Made by a program: the position numbers and the translations under genes | NCBI RefSeq assembly: GCF_050596425.1 | Contig: NZ_CP192292.1 | Coordinates: forward strand, 3,782,001 to 3,846,000 | DNA: 64,000 bases | From: G963665925 sp050596425 | Lineage (GTDB): Bacteria; Bacillota; Clostridia; Peptostreptococcales; Acidaminobacteraceae | Reading direction: 5' to 3' | Shown here: positions 25,770 through 33,114 of the stretch, one piece after another | Position numbering within the stretch: position 1 is the first letter of the stretch | Layout: every line of letters starts with the position of its first letter | Notes under the pieces: model-generated | Seen by the model: the letters and a program-made list of their open reading frames with translations, nothing else | The model's database searches: none | What the model was told of the DNA's origin: nothing

Positions 25770-26043
25770 GTGTGACATTCCTTTCATGCCTCTTATTGCC
25801 AATTTCTCTAGCAATAAAAAGGGACGCTGTGAAACTGATAAGTGCATAGACAAGCACCACATCTAAGAAAAATTGCTCTTTAAGTATTAATGAAATCACA
25901 GCCATGAGGACAAGCGTTTTTGTCCCAATAACATTTATTGCAATTAGGCGGTCACCTTTTGATGGACCAACCACAGCTCTATAAAGAGCCATTAGTAAAG
26001 TTAAGCCGATGAATAGACAGGCTAAGATTAAATTATTAGTCAT
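25762..26043 (-). CDS. mrpF: MrpF-like antiporter subunit
   Basis: 93-residue, three-helix membrane subunit. The signature VVGPSKGDRLIAINVIGTKT (about residues 25-44) with the conserved G-P-x-x-x-D-R-x-x-A/V-N is clear, as is the second helix VYALISFTASLFIAREI. It overlaps the mrpE end by 8 bases and the mrpG start by 8 bases. Confidence 0.92.
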   Translation of the reverse strand: MTNNLILACLFIGLTLLMALYRAVVGPSKGDRLIAINVIGTKTLVLMAVISLILKEQFFLDVVLVYALISFTASLFIAREIGNKRHERNVTHE

Positions 26044-26518
26044 GATACGCCTCCTGAATTTTTAGTAGTGTCTTCTCGAAGTTATTGTCTTTTAGCGCCT
26101 CGGCATACCGGGAGCTTAGGCAGTGTATCTTCAAGAGACTGCCTTCAATATCCACTGTCATGGTGCCCGGTGTCAGTGTTATTGCATTGGCCAGAATGGT
26201 TTTTAATATTTCTGAATCCAGCTTGGTCTTATACGTGACAACTTCCGGAGCAATATCCATGTCCTTAGAAAGGACAATTTTAGCAACTTGTAAATTTGCA
26301 ATAACAATCTCTCCTATGAGTTGAAGTAGAAATAAAAGCCAAACCGGAATAAGCTTAATTGATTTTATTGCTTTAACGCCTTTGTACGATTTATTGACAT
26401 ATGCATAAATCAAAATTGCAATAAGAAGGCCAAAGACTGTTGATGAAATTGTGACCCTTTCCGCAAGGATTGTCCAAAATGCGAGAAAGGCGATTATGTA
26501 AATTATTCCGTTTTTCAA
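26036..26518 (-). CDS. mrpE: MrpE-like antiporter subunit, TTG start
   Basis: First gene of the antiporter operon, 160 residues. Two N-terminal membrane helices are followed by a cytoplasmic domain with the family pattern ILANAITLTPGTMTVDIEGS and a late CLSSRYAE. The frame opens from a TTG at 26545, but AGGAGG lies seven bases before the TTG at 26518 (KNGIIYII follows), so the gene starts there. A sigma-54 promoter lies directly upstream, leaving a leader of about 27 bases. Confidence 0.9.
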   Translation of the reverse strand: MKNGIIYIIAFLAFWTILAERVTISSTVFGLLIAILIYAYVNKSYKGVKAIKSIKLIPVWLLFLLQLIGEIVIANLQVAKIVLSKDMDIAPEVVTYKTKLDSEILKTILANAITLTPGTMTVDIEGSLLKIHCLSSRYAEALKDNNFEKTLLKIQEAYHD

Positions 26519-26553
26519 AAATCTACCTCCTATATGCTTATCCAATTCTTATA

Positions 26554-26572
26554 TATGCAATTTGTATGCCAA
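26554..26572 (-). promoter_or_regulatory. sigma-54 (-24/-12) promoter of the antiporter operon
   Basis: On the minus strand TTGGCATACAAATTGCAT matches the sigma-54 consensus TTGGCAC-N5-TTGCA, with GG at 26570-26569 and GC at 26558-26557 exactly 10 bases apart. Transcription would start near 26545. The adjacent gene encodes a sigma-54 activator, which supports the call. Candidate activator-site dyads lie upstream: ATTGA-N8-TCAAT (about 26626-26643) and GTGAA-N4-TTCAC (about 26658-26671). Confidence 0.85.
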
Positions 26573-26724
26573 GTTCAACTTTCATTCTTTTACCTACCCC
26601 AAAGACCTTGCAAATACACATCAATTGAATATGTACTCAATAAAAAACATGTTGATTTGTGAAGTTTTTCACGTATTTTAATTGCGTTTGTATCGTTTTG
26701 AAACATAAGATTACGTTTTCACAA

Positions 26725-26774
26725 AAAGAAATGTTCCTAAATGAAACAAGTGTTTCAAATAGGAACATTTCTTT
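26725..26774 (-). terminator. terminator after the sigma-54 activator gene
   Basis: Perfect 15-bp inverted repeat AAAGAAATGTTCCTA (26725-26739) / TAGGAACATTTCTTT (26760-26774) with an inner GAAAC/GTTTC helix; TTG follows on the minus strand. It insulates the antiporter promoter from the activator gene. Confidence 0.8.
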
Positions 26775-26802
26775 AGTGGCTATCTCTCGAATCTGTCTAC
26801 AA

Positions 26803-28797
26803 TTAAACAGTCAATCCATATTTTTCAATTTTTCTATAAAGGGTTGTCCTGCCAATTCCAAGCGACTTGGCCGCCTTTACCAAATTCCCCTTGGAATAGG
26901 CAATGGCCAGTTGAATGGCCTCACGTTCTAACTCCGCCAATGTTTTCACACTTTTGACAGATTCACTTTCATCATTTTCAATTCTAACATTTGTCTTAAT
27001 GTAATCTGGAAGGGCTTTGGCTGTTAAAACGCCTCCTTCTCCAACAATATTTGAAGCCAGTTGCATAACATTTTGAAGCTCTCTAACATTGCCTGGCCAG
27101 TCGTACATTGTCATAGCTGTGTAAAAACTCTCTGCAATATCAACCCCGGCCTTGCCCTCTCCCATTTTGAACTGATTATAGAAGAAATCAATCAGGCTGG
27201 GTATATCACTTCGTCTTTCTCGAAGGGCTGGAGTGTGTATGGGCATAACATTAAGCCTGAAAAACAAGTCCTGTCTAAAATTGCCTCGACGAACCTCCTG
27301 TGTTAGATCCTTATGAGTTGCTGCAATAACTCTTACATCCACAGGAATAACATCGTGTCCACCAACTCTTACAACCTCTTTTGTTTCAAGCACTCGCAAG
27401 AGATTGGCCTGAGTGTCAAGGGGCATGTCCCCAATCTCATCGAGAAAGAGCGTGCCTCCATCTGCCAGCTCAAACTTTCCTGGTTGCCCCCCTTTTCGCG
27501 CGCCTGTAAAGGCGCCTTCTACGTACCCGAAGAGTTCGCTGGCCACAAGGTCACGGGGAATGGCCCCACAGTTAATGAAAACAAAGGAATTGTTTCTTCT
27601 ATGTGAATCGTTGTGAATACTTTGAGCAAAGAGTTCCTTGCCCGTCCCACTCTCCCCTGTGAGAAGAATGGTGGCTTCTGTGTCTGATACAAGTTTGGCA
27701 ATGCGTATGGCTTCTTTTATCTCCGAGCTGTCTCCCAATATATCATCAAATGTGTATATGGCCTTTGCACCGACAATCTTATTAACCAAATTATGAATGT
27801 CCTTTGACTCCCTAAAGGTAATAACAAGTTCTTTATAGGGGTCATTGGGTTCAGAAACTGGGGTTGCATTCACGATAACAGATTTTTTTCGCCCGCCAGA
27901 ATGGCTGAAGTTAAACTCTTCCTCCTTCAGGGCTTTGCCATTTTTAACGAGCTTGACAAGTTTTTTTGCTTGGTCCCCTCTTATGAGGTCTCTAATATCT
28001 GCGCCTATGGCTTCTGACCCTCTAACACGAAGATAGTTTCTTGCAAATAAGTTAATATCACGTATGACCCCGCGTTCATCTATACAGATGATCCCTTCAG
28101 ATATGGATTCCATAATGGCATTAAAGTGGTCATTCTTTCTCTTAAGATCTTGATTTGACTTTTCGAGTTTAAACTCATGTTCTATGGCAAGGGCTGATGC
28201 CATAACCATGCCCAGGGTATGAGGATGAACCAGTTCATAGTCCCCCGACATACTCAGAACCGCTATGACTTCGCCTGAATCATTTGTTATGGGTGCTGCT
28301 GACGTTGTCCAGTCATGATAGTCAATACGAAAGTGTTCAGCCCCCAATACTTGTAGAGGAATCCCCTTGGCGAGGGCTATGCCTATTGCATTTGTCCCAA
28401 TAACCTCTTCTTTCACATTTGTTCCCTTATATAAGTGAAGGGCTTGATGACTTTCAAAAACAAGTTCATCACCAAAACATTCAAGGACATAACCATCTCT
28501 GTCTGTTAAGCGAACCACCATGCCCGCTTCCCCAACGGTCTTGTATAGGGTTTCCATAAAAGGCTTAGCAATATCTAGCACAGACCCTATTCTATCGTAT
28601 CTTTCCTGAAACTCTATTCCGGTTATTTCACATGTCACGTCCGACGAATCTGGGTTAACTTGATACCGCCGGCTTCTAATCCAAGAGTCGGCAATGATGG
28701 GCCTTAAGCTCTCCCGGTCCATTCGACCGTATCTAACAAACTCTATCCACGCTGTTTTGAAAAGTTCATTTTCCTCTAGGAGTCTTTTTCCTGGCAT
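26803..28797 (-). CDS. sigma-54 dependent transcriptional activator (AcoR-like, GAF-PAS-AAA-Fis)
   Basis: Enhancer-binding protein of 664 residues. Order: a GAF-like sensor domain (about 60-205) with the AcoR-type opening RPIIADSWIRSRRYQV, a PAS domain (about 225-340), the AAA+ domain with Walker A GESGTGKE (381-388), the sigma-54 contact loop GAFTGA (428-433), Walker B GTLFLDEIGD and the sensor region FRLNVMPI, and a Fis-type helix-turn-helix at the end (AAKSLGIGRTTLYRKI). All parts needed for activity are present. Its ATG overlaps the stop of the upstream gene (TAATG). The nearest sigma-54 promoter is that of the antiporter operon. The signal bound by GAF/PAS is unknown. Confidence 0.93.
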   Translation of the reverse strand: MPGKRLLEENELFKTAWIEFVRYGRMDRESLRPIIADSWIRSRRYQVNPDSSDVTCEITGIEFQERYDRIGSVLDIAKPFMETLYKTVGEAGMVVRLTDRDGYVLECFGDELVFESHQALHLYKGTNVKEEVIGTNAIGIALAKGIPLQVLGAEHFRIDYHDWTTSAAPITNDSGEVIAVLSMSGDYELVHPHTLGMVMASALAIEHEFKLEKSNQDLKRKNDHFNAIMESISEGIICIDERGVIRDINLFARNYLRVRGSEAIGADIRDLIRGDQAKKLVKLVKNGKALKEEEFNFSHSGGRKKSVIVNATPVSEPNDPYKELVITFRESKDIHNLVNKIVGAKAIYTFDDILGDSSEIKEAIRIAKLVSDTEATILLTGESGTGKELFAQSIHNDSHRRNNSFVFINCGAIPRDLVASELFGYVEGAFTGARKGGQPGKFELADGGTLFLDEIGDMPLDTQANLLRVLETKEVVRVGGHDVIPVDVRVIAATHKDLTQEVRRGNFRQDLFFRLNVMPIHTPALRERRSDIPSLIDFFYNQFKMGEGKAGVDIAESFYTAMTMYDWPGNVRELQNVMQLASNIVGEGGVLTAKALPDYIKTNVRIENDESESVKSVKTLAELEREAIQLAIAYSKGNLVKAAKSLGIGRTTLYRKIEKYGLTV

Positions 28798-29474
28798 TAT
28801 TCATCAGCCTCCTGATCTAAAGAACTCTTATCTTCATGATCCTGCAATGTGTTTAGCATTTCATCACCAAGTTGCACATGAAAGGTCCTGCTGACTGTTT
28901 CGCCCACACGATTCATGGTTTTCGCTAAAATTTTAATTTTAAAGAACCCCTTACTCCGTCTATCAAATGCCACATTAACTGGCATAGCTGTTTTAGGTGC
29001 CAATTCATCTAGGGTGAGGTCTCCATAAAACTTGTTGTCCCGTTCTATAGAAATCTTAATCTTCCTTGCTGTTTTTGTGCCCTTATTATGTAGGAGGGCT
29101 CTGAAATAGACATCTTTTGAATTGTCCATAACTTCATATCGGTCTAAAGCATCAATGCGGAGGTCAATTTGTCCCATCCAGGAGAAGCTCTTCATAATTT
29201 GACCATCTTCTCCATCACCGAGTCTCACACCAACAGCTTCAATATCTTCACTAATATTATTTGTAAGAACCATTTCAACTGTTTTTTTCTGTCCTGGAGA
29301 TAGTCCCGGTAGATTGACACGCCTTACAATATCACCCATGACGATTTCAGCAGGTATACTTTTTACATTTTCGTCTCCATCGTTTTTATATTCGAAGTAA
29401 AAGCGGATCCCCTTTTGTGTTTGCAGGGGCTCATCAGCCTTTGTATAAAAATCAAGCGGTCTAATAGATTTCAT
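28797..29474 (-). CDS. cytoplasmic protein with two CARDB-like beta domains, unknown function
   Basis: I do not recognise this 225-residue protein. It has no signal peptide and no membrane helix. Two similar beta-sandwich-like halves can be seen: residues about 15-95 (IRFYFEYKNDGDENV ... LSPGQKKTVEMVLTNN) and about 115-205 (VYFRALLHNKGTKTARKIKI ... LAPKTAMPVNVAF), each with the N-x-G-x-x-x-A/V pattern of CARDB/COG1361 repeats. The C-terminus is acidic. AGAGGTG precedes the ATG, and its stop overlaps the start of the sigma-54 activator, so the two products are made together and may interact. Confidence 0.75.
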   Translation of the reverse strand: MKSIRPLDFYTKADEPLQTQKGIRFYFEYKNDGDENVKSIPAEIVMGDIVRRVNLPGLSPGQKKTVEMVLTNNISEDIEAVGVRLGDGEDGQIMKSFSWMGQIDLRIDALDRYEVMDNSKDVYFRALLHNKGTKTARKIKISIERDNKFYGDLTLDELAPKTAMPVNVAFDRRSKGFFKIKILAKTMNRVGETVSRTFHVQLGDEMLNTLQDHEDKSSLDQEADE

Positions 29475-29633
29475 AATTCACCTCTTTACTCTAGGGTTTA
29501 AAAATGTTCCATTTTAGAACACTTACCCATTATATCATATCTGCTTAATCACTTCAGTCTTCCCGTCTCGTTCAGTAATGATCCCTTCAAAACTTGCAGT
29601 CCTTCCCCTAGACCTCTTATGAATGACTCATAC

Positions 29634-29660
29634 AATTTAATTCGTTGATTGAATTAAATT
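29634..29660. repeat. perfect AT-rich palindrome upstream of the activator operon
   Basis: AATTTAATTC (29634-29643) and GAATTAAATT (29651-29660) are perfect 10-bp arms around a 7-base centre, 160 bases before the CARDB-like gene. It could be a regulator site; it is too AT-rich for a terminator. Confidence 0.45.
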
Positions 29661-29667
29661 CGGACAT

Positions 29668-29715
29668 AAAAAAAGTCCTGTATGGTGGTTGCACTTTTCA
29701 CCATTTCAGGACTTT
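29668..29715 (-). terminator. terminator of the short flagellin-like gene
   Basis: AAAGTCCTG (29672-29680) pairs with CAGGACTTT (29707-29715), with an inner GGTG/CACC helix; a run of seven T follows on the minus strand. The stem begins three bases after the stop. Confidence 0.85.
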
Positions 29716-29717
29716 AC

Positions 29718-30413
29718 CTAATTTATTTGACTTTGATCTTCGCGTTTAGCTGGTCCACTGGGCTTTTCAGATTCTGCACTTTTAAAAGCCCTTAATGAAA
29801 CTTTTTTCTTTAGGTCTTGAATGCTTTCATTTGCCTTATTAACATCTGGCATGTCTTCAAAAAGTGCGATCCGCTTGGGTTGACTATCCACAATGGCGCC
29901 TTTAAGACTATCCTTATCTATACCACTGCTCTTCATGGCCTTTTTCACTGAATCAATGGCTTTGTCAATGGCTTGAATATCCACATCCCCACCAATATCC
30001 ACACTTTCAATGCCTAAATTTTCAAGGGCACTATTTTTAATCTTCATGACTGATCCCTGCTCATTTTCAGTCTCCGAAGATAGTTTTTCAACTTTATTAA
30101 AAGATGTGCCTGATAGGGTACGTTTGACATCATTTAAGATCATATCCACCCGTGTTTGGACCACATTTTTATCACTGTCACTAATTTTTCCGGCATAACT
30201 CTTATAGGCCCAGACCCTGAGATTGCTTAACTCCTCAAGGACTGTCCTAAGATCATCATTTGATGTGACAGCTAAATTAATGCCTTTTGCATGGTCTTGT
30301 TCCCGTGTCTCTCGTGCAAGCTGTTCATTGGCTGAAATAGGTATTGGCTTTTTTAAGTCATTTTTCAGCATTTGTTCTGTCATAGACTCCGGTCGATTTG
30401 GCCTTATATTCAT
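29718..30413 (-). CDS. divergent flagellin-related protein
   Basis: 231-residue protein without signal peptide. Its middle resembles a flagellin D1 region: ALENLGIESVDIGGDVDIQ parallels the TLETLGIKEFDVTGDFDIG segment of the next gene, and the preceding helix (LRTVLEELSNLRVWAYKSY ... RTLSGTSFNKVEKL) parallels the flagellin L-x-R-x-x-E-L-A-V-Q-A and N-T-x-F-N-x-x-x-L-L segments. The terminal D0 helices needed for filament assembly are missing or replaced by charged, low-complexity tails. AGAGGAGG precedes the ATG and a terminator follows closely, so it is expressed on its own. It may be a cap, a regulator of flagellin export or a decaying copy. Confidence 0.6.
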   Translation of the reverse strand: MNIRPNRPESMTEQMLKNDLKKPIPISANEQLARETREQDHAKGINLAVTSNDDLRTVLEELSNLRVWAYKSYAGKISDSDKNVVQTRVDMILNDVKRTLSGTSFNKVEKLSSETENEQGSVMKIKNSALENLGIESVDIGGDVDIQAIDKAIDSVKKAMKSSGIDKDSLKGAIVDSQPKRIALFEDMPDVNKANESIQDLKKKVSLRAFKSAESEKPSGPAKREDQSQIN

Positions 30414-30490
30414 ATATGCCTCCTCTATTACCGTTTATTCACCATTTAAACCTTATACTTCTTATTCCTTTGGTATACAAAAACAAATAA

Positions 30491-30532
30491 AAACCCAGAT
30501 ATAAACCATACACTGGAATATACACTGGGTTT
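30491..30532 (-). terminator. terminator of the flagellin-like gene
   Basis: AAACCCAG (30491-30498) pairs with CTGGGTTT (30525-30532), extended by TATA/TATA pairing; TTTTTATTTG follows on the minus strand. It lies right after the stop at 30540. Confidence 0.75.
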
Positions 30533-30539
30533 AATAAAC

Positions 30540-31274
30540 CTAACCAAAGATGTTAAGCTTGTCTTCTTCATCTTTTTGCTTCATTGATTGGACTTGTTGC
30601 TGAATACTTTGTTGGAGTTGGCTCTGCTTGAGTTCAATGAGCGCTTTTTCAACATCGTCGCCGGCAACAGTTGATCGCGAACTAATGGTATTTTCTCTTG
30701 CTATTTGATTGTAACGAATATTGGATTCCAGACCATTCGTCTGGGCTCCTATATCTGCTCTTTCAGAATTGACTGTTTCAAGAGCTTTGTCAATGTCACC
30801 AATGTCAAAATCACCAGTCACATCAAATTCTTTAATACCTAGGGTTTCTAAGGTTGTGTTTTCAATATTCATTTGTTGTCCTTGGCCAGAATTTGCACCT
30901 GACTGTACATTTCCATTGAAACCATCTAAAACCTTAATTGTGTTGAACTCAGTATTTCTTAAGGTATCATTAATACCCGTTTTAAGTTCATTGATTTCAT
31001 TTTGAATAATCCCCTTGTCGTCTTCTGTGAGAATGCCATTACTAGCCTGCACAGCCAATTCTTTTATTCTTAGAAGACTATCTGATACATTATTCAGTGC
31101 ACCCTCAGCTGTGTTCGCTAGGTTTACAGCGTCTTCAGCGTTTCTAGTACCTTGATCCAGTCCACGTTCCTGACCTGTCATTTTTTCTGTGATAGGGACG
31201 GATGCAGGTCTTGATGAAGATGCTGCACCTTGTAAAGCGTTGGTTAAATTTGTATAGCTTGAATCAATCTTCAC
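30540..31274 (-). CDS. short flagellin-like protein
   Basis: 244-residue protein with a clear flagellin D1 domain: ITEKMTGQERGLDQGTRNAE, TAEGALNNVSDSLLRIKELA, VQASNGILTEDD and NTEFNTIKVLDG follow the flagellin order. The C-terminal half keeps the returning D1 helix (DIDKALETVNSERADIGAQT, LESNIRYNQIARENT). Differences from true flagellin: the N-terminal D0 helix is about 25 residues shorter, and the C-terminal L-x-Q-A-N-x-x-P-x-x-x-L-x-L-L is replaced by a Gln/Lys-rich end. It could be a minor filament or cap-like protein rather than the main flagellin. A sigma-A-like promoter lies upstream. Confidence 0.8.
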   Translation of the reverse strand: MKIDSSYTNLTNALQGAASSSRPASVPITEKMTGQERGLDQGTRNAEDAVNLANTAEGALNNVSDSLLRIKELAVQASNGILTEDDKGIIQNEINELKTGINDTLRNTEFNTIKVLDGFNGNVQSGANSGQGQQMNIENTTLETLGIKEFDVTGDFDIGDIDKALETVNSERADIGAQTNGLESNIRYNQIARENTISSRSTVAGDDVEKALIELKQSQLQQSIQQQVQSMKQKDEEDKLNIFG

Positions 31275-31347
31275 AAAATCACCTCACTGCCTCTCATACA
31301 TAATATTAATACCCTTTATTGCTGTAAATACACATTAACCACTATAT

Positions 31348-31376
31348 ATTATATCGATTTCTAGTCATTGTTTGTA
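31348..31376 (-). promoter_or_regulatory. putative promoter of the flagellin-like gene
   Basis: TATAAT at 31353-31348 with TACAAA 17 bases further upstream (31376-31371): perfect -10, weak -35. A TAAA/TCGATAT pair resembles a sigma-28 promoter, but its spacing is about three bases too long. Confidence 0.4.
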
Positions 31377-31445
31377 TTTAGAGTATCATATTATTCACAC
31401 TTTCAGTAGGGTACTAGGACATAAACGAGTAGGACTTCTTACCCA

Positions 31446-32180
31446 TCACTCGCTTTTTTCAGGTTCATATGTTCTAGCATAATCAATATATGCATCCATC
31501 TGGTCGCTTTGAATATAACCAGGTACACTTCCTATGAGTGTTCCGTCTGGAGAGATAAATACGGATGTTGGAAAACCACTTACATAGAAGAGCTGTGCCA
31601 AACTCCCCTCCTCATCAAGGGCCACAGGGAAGGTCACACCATGTCTTTCTAAATATGGGGCCAACTCTTTTTCCGTTTCCCTTACGTCAATGCCTATAAT
31701 AACAAGATCTTCAGAATTTTCATGTCGTTCCTGCAACTCAGGAATCTCTTTTTCGCAGTAGGTTCACCAAGTTGTAAAAAAGGTCATCATAACAACTTGA
31801 CCTTCAAATTGATCGAGTTTGATAACCGAACCATCTCTTAACTCAATTTCATATGGCGGTATTTTTTCATCACGCACTGGAAACTGAGCCACTTGTTCTG
31901 AAGTCCCCTCTGATACCTGCTCTGTTGCTTGTTCGCTTTCTTCCTCTGAAGCAGTTTCTGAAGTAGTTTCTGAAGCATTTTCAGATACTGGCTCTCCTGT
32001 TTGCTCATTTGCTTCTTCAGAATCAGTTGTATTATCTTGTAATTCACTTTCTTCAGCAGTCGATTCACTGGATCTTGAATTTTCTTCTATATTTACTGCC
32101 TCAATGCCACCATCTGCCTGACAAGCTGCCAAAACCATTACCAGCATGACCAAAACAGACAAGAACTTAAATTGTCTCAT
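31446..32180 (-). CDS. TlpA-like thioredoxin-fold lipoprotein with selenocysteine (U-T-Y-C)
   Basis: Extracytoplasmic thiol-disulfide protein read as one 244-residue selenoprotein. It starts at 32180 (AAGG five bases before; ATG at 32198 is an alternative), has a lipobox LAAC with Cys20, and a long Ser/Glu/Thr-rich linker (about 25-95). It then shows the AlkD-like strand VVMMTFFTTW, an in-frame TGA at 31766-31764, and TYCEKEIPELQ. The two halves are in the same frame, and the UGA falls exactly on the first Cys of the thioredoxin WCxxC motif, giving W-Sec139-T-Y-Cys142. The later cis-Pro loop SGFPTSVF and GYIQSDQMDAYI fit TlpA/ResA. A SECIS-like hairpin follows the UGA. It lies 27 bases after ccdA, its likely electron source. 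Confidence 0.85.
31728..31744 (-). promoter_or_regulatory. bacterial SECIS-like hairpin downstream of the UGA
   Basis: On the minus strand TTCCTG-AGTTG-CAGGAA forms a 6-bp stem with a 5-base loop beginning AG and containing GU. It starts 19 bases after the UGA (31766-31764), with the loop about 25 bases downstream, inside the known range for bacterial selenocysteine insertion elements. Confidence 0.75.
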
Positions 32181-32207
32181 AAGCACCTTCTTTCTCATCC
32201 ACTCAAA

Positions 32208-32897
32208 TTAAAGCATCATTTGTGTTAGCATAGTCACCTTATCAAAGAATATGAGTACACCAAATATGATCATAATAATGCCGCCAATTTTTAGAATAAC
32301 CGGTACAACCTTCTCCATACGTTGCAGAGCCGATGAAAAAGCTCCAATAAACACAGCGGTGAGTAAGAATGGTATACCCATGCCCACAGAATATGTTAAT
32401 AAAAGCAGAACCCCCTTTGAAAAGGTCGCTGAACCACCAGCCATAACAAGTATGCCTGCAAGAACTGGTCCAAAACAAGGTGTCCAGCCCGCTGCAAATG
32501 CCATTCCCATAACAAGAGCGCCTAGGTTGCCACTTAAACCCTGCGGAATCCTAATGCCACCAGATTTAAACGGTGACTTGATAAGCCCAGAAAGGATCAG
32601 GCCAAAAAATATAATAATTGTACCCGATATTTTTGTAAACACAGCCCGGTTCTGAACAAATAGCCGCCCCAGCAATGTGGCTGATGTTCCCATAATGACA
32701 AATATAATTGTGAATCCCAGAATAAAAAGAAGTGTCCTTCCAATGGCCAACTTCCTATTTGATGCCACATCTTCCTCGAGGGCAGATCCTGTAATAAACA
32801 TAATATAAGCCGGAATCATCGGTAAAATACAAGGTGTAAAAAATGATAACACTCCTGCTGTCAGCGCCGCATAAAAACTAACATCTCCAAACGGCAT
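32208..32897 (-). CDS. ccdA: CcdA-type cytochrome c biogenesis/thiol-reductant membrane protein
   Basis: Six-helix inner-membrane protein (229 residues) that carries reducing equivalents from cytoplasmic thioredoxin to extracytoplasmic thiol proteins. The two redox cysteines are in SFFTPCILPMIPAY (about Cys22) and GWTPCFGPVLAG (about Cys142), both followed by the conserved Pro. The length is typical of CcdA. The TlpA-like selenoprotein follows 27 bases downstream, so CcdA probably keeps its Sec-Cys pair reduced. No cytochrome c genes lie nearby, so the role may be peroxide or disulfide repair rather than haem attachment. Confidence 0.93.
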   Translation of the reverse strand: MPFGDVSFYAALTAGVLSFFTPCILPMIPAYIMFITGSALEEDVASNRKLAIGRTLLFILGFTIIFVIMGTSATLLGRLFVQNRAVFTKISGTIIIFFGLILSGLIKSPFKSGGIRIPQGLSGNLGALVMGMAFAAGWTPCFGPVLAGILVMAGGSATFSKGVLLLLTYSVGMGIPFLLTAVFIGAFSSALQRMEKVVPVILKIGGIIMIIFGVLIFFDKVTMLTQMML

Positions 32898-33029
32898 AAT
32901 ATCACCTCTTTTCAGTATACTTTTATTATACCCTATTCCCTTTTAGAAAGTGTAAGGTTTTTGTGAACATTCATACCCATATACCCGGGGGTTTAAGCTT
33001 GGGCTTTTATTATTCTTGAACTGTATAAA

Positions 33030-33068
33030 AAAAGACACTTGGCCAGTTGCTTCTGGTTAAGTGTCTTC
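33030..33068 (-). terminator. terminator of the valS-folC-ligase operon
   Basis: AAGACACTT (33032-33040) pairs with AAGTGTCTT (33059-33067), with an inner CCAG/CTGG helix. On the minus strand seven T follow. It closes the operon after the ATP-grasp gene. Confidence 0.85.
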
Positions 33069-33114
33069 TTTAATACTTTGGTCAGTTACATGAAAATGCA
33101 TCTCAAAAGCCTTA

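Noticed and set aside
17349..26518. Energy-converting hydrogenase or complex I operon
   Set aside because: No NuoB/C/D/H/I or hydrogenase subunits are found next to the antiporter genes in the window.
31340..31385. Sigma-28 flagellar promoter before the flagellin-like gene
   Set aside because: TAAA and TCGATAT are present but about three bases too far apart; a sigma-A -10 fits better.
31764..31766. TGA splitting the TlpA-like gene read as a nonsense mutation or frameshift pseudogene
   Set aside because: Both halves share one frame, the stop falls exactly on the redox cysteine, and a SECIS-like hairpin follows; decay would not be expected to pick this codon.
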